From Coprococcus_C hominis (GTDB lineage: Bacteria > Bacillota > Clostridia > Lachnospirales > Lachnospiraceae): 64,000 nt of DNA. Location of the stretch: NCBI RefSeq assembly GCF_020687505.1, contig NZ_JAJEQT010000007.1; one strand, written 5' to 3'. This document shows positions 60,692 to 64,000 of the stretch, in pieces (positions within the stretch are counted from its first letter, which is position 1; each line of letters begins with the position of its first letter). The translations under genes were made by a program, and so were the position numbers. The notes under the pieces are model-generated. The model was not told the DNA's origin. It did not search any database and worked only from the letters and a program-made list of their open reading frames with translations.

Positions 60692-60720
60692 ATTATTCAA
60701 ATTAGGTCAGACTGTGCCAA
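60692..60720 (-). promoter_or_regulatory. Predicted promoter of the parA/transfer operon
   Basis: Minus strand TTGGCA (60,715-60,720), 17-bp spacer, AATAAT (60,692-60,697). It is the best-matching promoter upstream of parA and fires directly into the two leader hairpins. Confidence 0.5.
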
Positions 60721-60779
60721 ACTGCCACAACCAAAAACGAGAGGAAAGAGGGACGAAAAACACCCCAAAAATCGGCTCT

Positions 60780-60854
60780 CGGTTGTCCTATAATTTAACC
60801 ACTAACCCCTTTTTTACCCCCATTTTTGCCGGTTGTCCTATATTTAACCACTAA
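60780..60854. repeat. Two direct repeats near the right end of the element
   Basis: The word CGGTTGTCCTATA followed by ATTTAACCACTAA (one base shorter in the second copy) occurs at 60,780-60,805 and 60,830-60,854, 50 bp apart. Tyrosine-recombinase elements often carry such arm-type binding repeats within about 150 bp of an end. No copy was found near the integrase genes inside this window. Confidence 0.75.
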
Positions 60855-60922
60855 AAATTGGGTGAAAACGACTCTCGTTTTGCCAAATTTGGTCAAACCA
60901 TATCAGCCCGTTTAGATATAGT

Positions 60923-60957
60923 AAAAGCCCGGAAAACCTTGATTTTCCGGGCTTTTT
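60923..60957 (-). terminator. rpsI operon terminator
   Basis: A perfect 14-bp stem, AAAAGCCCGGAAAA (60,923-60,936) with TTTTCCGGGCTTTT (60,944-60,957) around a short loop, about 30 bp after the rpsI stop. The A/T ends make it bidirectional. It marks the chromosomal side of the ICE junction. Confidence 0.9.
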
Positions 60958-60987
60958 GAACCATTTTGATACGGTTTGAACAGCAGA

Positions 60988-61386
60988 TTATCTCTTGCTG
61001 AACTGAGGCGCGCGACGAGCTGCCTTGAGACCGTACTTCTTTCTTTCCTTCATACGAGGATCTCTTGTAAGGTATCCTGCCTTCTTGAGTGCTGGTCTGT
61101 ACTCAGCGTCTGCCTCGAGGAGTGCTCTGGAGATACCATGTCTGATAGCACCAGCCTGACCTGTAAATCCGCCACCCTTAACATTTACAAGTACATCGAA
61201 CTTTCCTTCTGTACCTGTTGCTGCAAATGGCTGCTTAACGATGAGCTTCAATGTATCAAGACCGAAATACTCATCCATGTCTTTCTTATTAATAGTTACC
61301 TTACCAGTTCCTGGTACAAGGTAAACTCTTGCGATACTGCTTTTTCTTCTACCTGTTCCGTAAAATCTATTACTATTCTTAGCCAC
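60988..61386 (-). CDS. rpsI: 30S ribosomal protein S9 (uS9)
   Basis: A 132-residue S9: FYGTGRRKSSIARVYLVPGT at the start, GGGFTGQAGAIRHGISRALL in the middle, and the conserved basic C-terminus ending RRAPQFSKR, which reaches the ribosomal P site. Full length and intact. It follows rplM by 17 bp on the same strand, the invariant rplM-rpsI pair. The ICE lies immediately downstream, beyond the terminator, so rpsI function is not disturbed. Confidence 0.99.
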   Translation of the reverse strand: MAKNSNRFYGTGRRKSSIARVYLVPGTGKVTINKKDMDEYFGLDTLKLIVKQPFAATGTEGKFDVLVNVKGGGFTGQAGAIRHGISRALLEADAEYRPALKKAGYLTRDPRMKERKKYGLKAARRAPQFSKR

Positions 61387-61403
61387 GAACGTTTCCTCCC
61401 TTA

Positions 61404-61838
61404 TTAATACTTAATCTCTAATACTTCTGGCTTCTGAGCCTGCTGCTTGTGCTCTGGTCCAGCGTAAACATAAAGCTTCTTGATCATCTGTCTTCCGAGA
61501 GGTCCCTTTGGAAGCATGCCCTTAACTGCAAGGTAGATAACATCCTCTGGCTTCTTAGCCATCTTCTCTTTGAGAGTCTGCTCTTTCATACCGCCAACGT
61601 AATCAGAATGGTGATAGTAAACCTTCTGATCCATCTTCTTACCTGTTACTTTGATCTTATCAGCATTTACAACTACGATATAGTCACCTGTATCGATGTG
61701 TGGTGTAAATGTCGGCTTGTTCTTTCCTCTTAAAATGCTTGCGATCTCTGATGATAAACGACCTAATGTATGTCCTGTAGCATCTACTACATACCACTTT
61801 CTTTCAATGTTTGATGGGCTTGCCATAAAGCTCTTCAT
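61404..61838 (-). CDS. rplM: 50S ribosomal protein L13 (uL13)
   Basis: A 144-residue L13: ERKWYVVDATGHTLGRLSSE near the start, GDYIVVVNADKIKVTGKKMD, AVKGMLPKGPLGRQMIKKLY and the YAGPEHKQQAQKPE tail. ATG at 61,838 follows AAGGAGG. First gene of the two-gene ribosomal operon with rpsI. Preceded by a long untranslated leader, as is common where L13 regulates its own synthesis. Confidence 0.99.
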   Translation of the reverse strand: MKSFMASPSNIERKWYVVDATGHTLGRLSSEIASILRGKNKPTFTPHIDTGDYIVVVNADKIKVTGKKMDQKVYYHHSDYVGGMKEQTLKEKMAKKPEDVIYLAVKGMLPKGPLGRQMIKKLYVYAGPEHKQQAQKPEVLEIKY

Positions 61839-62050
61839 TGTGGTGTTCCTCCTTAAAATTATTCGAATTGTCCTGCATCATACCCATGCTTTCAAGCCGA
61901 AATGTCCGAAACAGCCTGTCCGCACAGTGCCGAATGCGTACTGTACATTGCTTCAAAAGAGTATTCCATGAATCCCGGGGCTATTGGGACGCACTTCACC
62001 TGTCTTTTGTCACATTTAGGTATTATATTATACGTGTCCGCGTGTGTCAA
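61839..62050 (-). promoter_or_regulatory. Promoter and long leader of rplM-rpsI
   Basis: Minus strand TTGACA (62,045-62,050), 17-bp spacer, TATAAT (62,022-62,027), a strong sigma-A promoter. The transcript then has an untranslated leader of about 175 nt before rplM. An L13-type autoregulatory leader is plausible, but I cannot fold it reliably. A chance ORF crosses the leader and is not a gene. Confidence 0.8.
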
Positions 62051-62078
62051 CGTTTTTTTCAAGAAATGCGTAAATTTT

Positions 62079-62816
62079 CTACAAATATTCAATTCCAACC
62101 AACTGCAGTCCACACGCTTCCGCTTTCGGACCTGCTGCCGCGCGGTCCTTCGCATCGAGAATCTCCTTCACATGCTCCGGCGGATACATGTTCATCCCGC
62201 ATTTAAGCAATGTACCCATAATGATCCGCACCATATTATATAGGAAACCGGTTCCGCGGATCGTCATAATGATCATCTTGCCCTCTGTGCGGAAGGAAAT
62301 CTCTGTGACCGTGCGCACCGTTGACTCCACCTGTGTCCGCGGCGTGCAAAATGATTTGAAATCATGTTCTCCGACGAGATACGCTGCTGCCTGCTCCATC
62401 TTCGCTACATCAACATTGAAATAACAAAATTTCGAGTAAAGCCGTACGAGCGGGTTCGGAAACTTGTCGTTCCAGATGCGATACTCATACGTCTTGATCG
62501 TATCGCAAAACCGCGGATGAAAATCATCCGCCACCTGGCACGATTCCTGAATCCGGATATCGTCCGGCAGCCGCTGGTTCAACGCGAAGCTGATCTTCTC
62601 CGGCGGAATCCGTGTCTGCGTATCAAAGACTGCCACATTTCCAAGCGCATGCACCCCGGAATCTGTCCGGCTTGCGCCAATGATCTTGATATCCTCCTGC
62701 AACAGCTTCGACAGTTCCCGGTTCAGGACTTCCTCGATTGTAATTCCATTGTCCTGAATCTGCCAGCCACAATAATTTGTCCCGTCATACGCAACGGTTA
62801 ATTTGATTCGTTTCAT
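62079..62816 (-). CDS. truA: tRNA pseudouridine synthase A (positions 38-40)
   Basis: A 245-residue TruA with YDGTNYCGWQIQDNG at the N-terminus and the catalytic Asp in GASRTDSGVHALGN (about residue 53). FRTEGKMIIMTIRGTGFLYN and MVRIIMGTLL complete the family signature. It converts uridine to pseudouridine in the anticodon stem-loop. Usual length and an intact frame. In Firmicutes it commonly lies between the ecf transporter genes and rplM, as here. Confidence 0.98.
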   Translation of the reverse strand: MKRIKLTVAYDGTNYCGWQIQDNGITIEEVLNRELSKLLQEDIKIIGASRTDSGVHALGNVAVFDTQTRIPPEKISFALNQRLPDDIRIQESCQVADDFHPRFCDTIKTYEYRIWNDKFPNPLVRLYSKFCYFNVDVAKMEQAAAYLVGEHDFKSFCTPRTQVESTVRTVTEISFRTEGKMIIMTIRGTGFLYNMVRIIMGTLLKCGMNMYPPEHVKEILDAKDRAAAGPKAEACGLQLVGIEYL

Positions 62817-62913
62817 GGAGCGAATCTCCTTTCTCTTATATTGTGAAATACACTATTCTATCTCACCACTATATATCATTCAGTAACTATCATCTACTTA
62901 TCTATCCTACGTT

Positions 62914-63693
62914 TTAGAACTTCACAATCAACACCACCGACGCAATAACCATCGCCAGCATGCACACATACGCGACCACATCGCGTCTCTCATACACGAG
63001 TGGATGCAGCTTCGTCCGTCCTTTGCCGCCCGTATAGCAGCGGCTGTCCATCGCATCGCCCAGATGTCCGGCACGCGAGATTGCATTCTGGAAAAGCGGC
63101 AAGATCACTGTCCGAAGCTTCTTTAAACGCACGACCGGATTTCCCTTCTTGAAGTCCGCGCCACGCGCCATCTGCGCCTTCATGATCCGGTCTAACTCTC
63201 CAAATAATATCGGTACAAATCGTAGCGCGATCGTGATTCCCATTGCCACACCGCCGCTTAAATGCATGCACTTCTCCATACCGTCCGTCAGTCTCGTCGG
63301 TGTCGTCGTATACATCAACAGGCTTGACATCAGAATCAACAACAACATCCGCCAGAACACGAATCCGGCTTTGATCAGTCCCTCCTTCGTGATCGTGAGC
63401 ACGCCAAGCTTTACCAACGTCGTTCCATGCACGGTAAATGCATTTAATATACTGCAAATTAAAATGAAAATGAACACGCCCTTCGTTCCGCGTATCATCT
63501 TGCGCATCGGCACCCGGCTGCACGCCCACACACCGGCAAATACTGTCGTAAGAAACAGAAACAACGGCAGATTCCGATCCAGCAACAGCAGGATAATATA
63601 TATAATTGTAAATCGAATTTTGACACGGGGATCTATCCGGTGGATCATCGAATCCACGCTATGGTACTGTCCCCATGTGATATCCTTCATCAT
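62914..63693 (-). CDS. ecfT: Energy-coupling factor transporter transmembrane protein EcfT
   Basis: A 259-residue CbiQ/EcfT protein with five membrane segments: RFTIIYIILLLLDRNLPLFL, GVFIFILICSILNAF, FVFWRMLLLILMSSLLMYTT, GITIALRFVPILF and a final helix. It carries the two coupling-helix Ala-Arg-Gly type motifs (AQMARGADF and MDSRCYTGG, the latter with Ser-Arg in place of Ala-Arg). Tandem ATGs at 63,693 and 63,690 follow GAGGTAGG. It links the EcfA ATPases to vitamin-binding S subunits. Confidence 0.95.
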   Translation of the reverse strand: MMKDITWGQYHSVDSMIHRIDPRVKIRFTIIYIILLLLDRNLPLFLFLTTVFAGVWACSRVPMRKMIRGTKGVFIFILICSILNAFTVHGTTLVKLGVLTITKEGLIKAGFVFWRMLLLILMSSLLMYTTTPTRLTDGMEKCMHLSGGVAMGITIALRFVPILFGELDRIMKAQMARGADFKKGNPVVRLKKLRTVILPLFQNAISRAGHLGDAMDSRCYTGGKGRTKLHPLVYERRDVVAYVCMLAMVIASVVLIVKF

Positions 63694-63742
63694 GTTCCTA
63701 CCTCTTTTAGACATTCTTATACTACAATATCTATATACGAAA

Positions 63743-64000
63743 TCATCTTCCAACCGCATCCACGATTGCCTGCACCGTCTCCGCAAGCTGCGTATGCTTA
63801 CATGATACCGGAAGTCCCATGATGCGCAGGCGGATCAACAACTGCATGCAGACCGGAAGCTCACAGAGTGCTTCTGCCAGCGTATCTTCGGATAAACGTC
63901 CAGTGCTTCTGTCTCTCATCTGTTCGCCATTCATTTTCGAATGCTTATCACTCGTCATATGCTCCATCTCGCGCAGCCACAACCGGTAAAATACATTCGA
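63743..64000 (-). CDS. Probable EcfA ATPase, C-terminal end only
   Basis: The frame is open from the window edge to the stop at 63,743 (85 codons). The last part, LPVCMQLLIRLRIMGLPV and QLAETVQAIVDAV, has the pattern of the C-terminal tail of EcfA/CbiO ATPases, and position directly before ecfT supports that. The nucleotide-binding motifs lie outside the window, so the call rests on context. Confidence 0.6.
   Translation of the reverse strand, partial: SNVFYRLWLREMEHMTSDKHSKMNGEQMRDRSTGRLSEDTLAEALCELPVCMQLLIRLRIMGLPVSCKHTQLAETVQAIVDAVGR

Larger units (their letters stand above)
1..60922. mobile_element. Tn1549/CTn-type integrative and conjugative element (left end outside window)
   Basis: The stretch holds all parts of a conjugative element: tyrosine integrases, an excisionase-like gene, relaxase, MobC, VirD4 coupling ATPase, VirB4, VirB6-like, PrgI, Maff2, a cell-wall hydrolase, topoisomerase III, primase and ParAB. 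The gene order and families (TTRAP, DUF4315, DUF4366, PcfB, Maff2) match the Tn1549/CTn family. The right end lies somewhere between about 60,855 and the rpsI terminator at 60,923. I cannot place attR exactly, because the left junction is not in the window and no direct repeat can be matched. Cargo includes two ABC-transporter/two-component modules, an AbiE system and a PP-loop enzyme. Type assignment is from family knowledge; extent is inference. Confidence 0.9.

Noticed and set aside
61892..62155. 87-codon minus-strand frame between truA and rplM
   Set aside because: It crosses the strong rplM promoter and leader, is very basic and has no ribosome site; a chance frame.
1..64000. CRISPR arrays, rRNA or tRNA genes
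   Set aside because: I saw no regularly spaced direct repeats of CRISPR length, no rRNA sequence and no convincing tRNA cloverleaf.

Overview
This window is most likely from a Firmicute of class Clostridia, probably a gut Lachnospiraceae. The right end (about 60.9-64 kb) is ordinary chromosome in the usual Firmicutes order, read leftwards: ecfA (3' end only), ecfT, truA, rplM, rpsI. Everything left of the rpsI terminator (1 to about 60.9 kb) is an integrative and conjugative element (ICE) of the Tn1549/CTn type. Nearly all of its genes are on the minus strand. The right end of the element must lie between the transfer-operon leader and the rpsI terminator. The left end is outside the window, because a second integrase gene runs off position 1.

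Layout, read in the direction of transcription (right to left). (1) 60.9-57 kb: a promoter and leader with two terminator-like hairpins, then parA, parB, two small genes, a DUF6017-type replication protein and an antirepressor. (2) 56.3-38 kb: the mating-pair machinery, namely PcfB, the VirD4 coupling ATPase, Maff2, VirB6-like, PrgI (VirB3-like), VirB4, a CHAP-domain cell-wall hydrolase, a PP-loop (PAPS-reductase-like) cargo gene, DUF4315, DUF4366 and topoisomerase III. (3) 39.5-25.3 kb: a CHC2-primase/ArdC/YodL-like fusion, TTRAP, a 3053-residue methylase/helicase, a DUF3849-type protein and MobC, closed by a strong terminator. (4) 25.2-22.7 kb: two small conserved genes and an AbiE type IV toxin-antitoxin operon with a third, zinc-finger gene. 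(5) 22.6-18.7 kb: the relaxase. (6) 18.5-2.9 kb: two peptide-antibiotic-resistance-type modules, each an ABC transporter plus a two-component system, with two copies of a small HTH gene and two copies of a micro-ORF/attenuator/sigma-factor cassette. (7) 2.5-0 kb: an excisionase-like gene and two tandem tyrosine integrases.

The most unusual feature is that three core conjugation genes are interrupted by self-splicing-type introns, each leaving exons that rejoin exactly in frame. The relaxase is split by an Ll.LtrB-like group II intron inside its HUH metal-binding motif. The VirB6-like gene is split by a different group II intron. virB4 is split by an ORF-less insertion of about 339 nt whose helices fall in the canonical order of a group I intron (P3-P4-P5-P6-P7-P3'-P8-P7'-P9). 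If all three splice, assembly of the conjugation apparatus depends on three RNA splicing events of two chemistries.

The regulatory design is also readable from the sequence. Three promoters in the left resistance module share direct repeats with an 11-bp period, placed exactly 10 bp from the -10 box. The second ABC operon has four perfect 8-bp boxes, also with an 11-bp period. Both patterns fit PhoB/OmpR-type response regulators, one of which is encoded in each module. The histidine kinase of the left module carries an in-frame TAA between its phospho-acceptor and ATPase domains and is probably broken.
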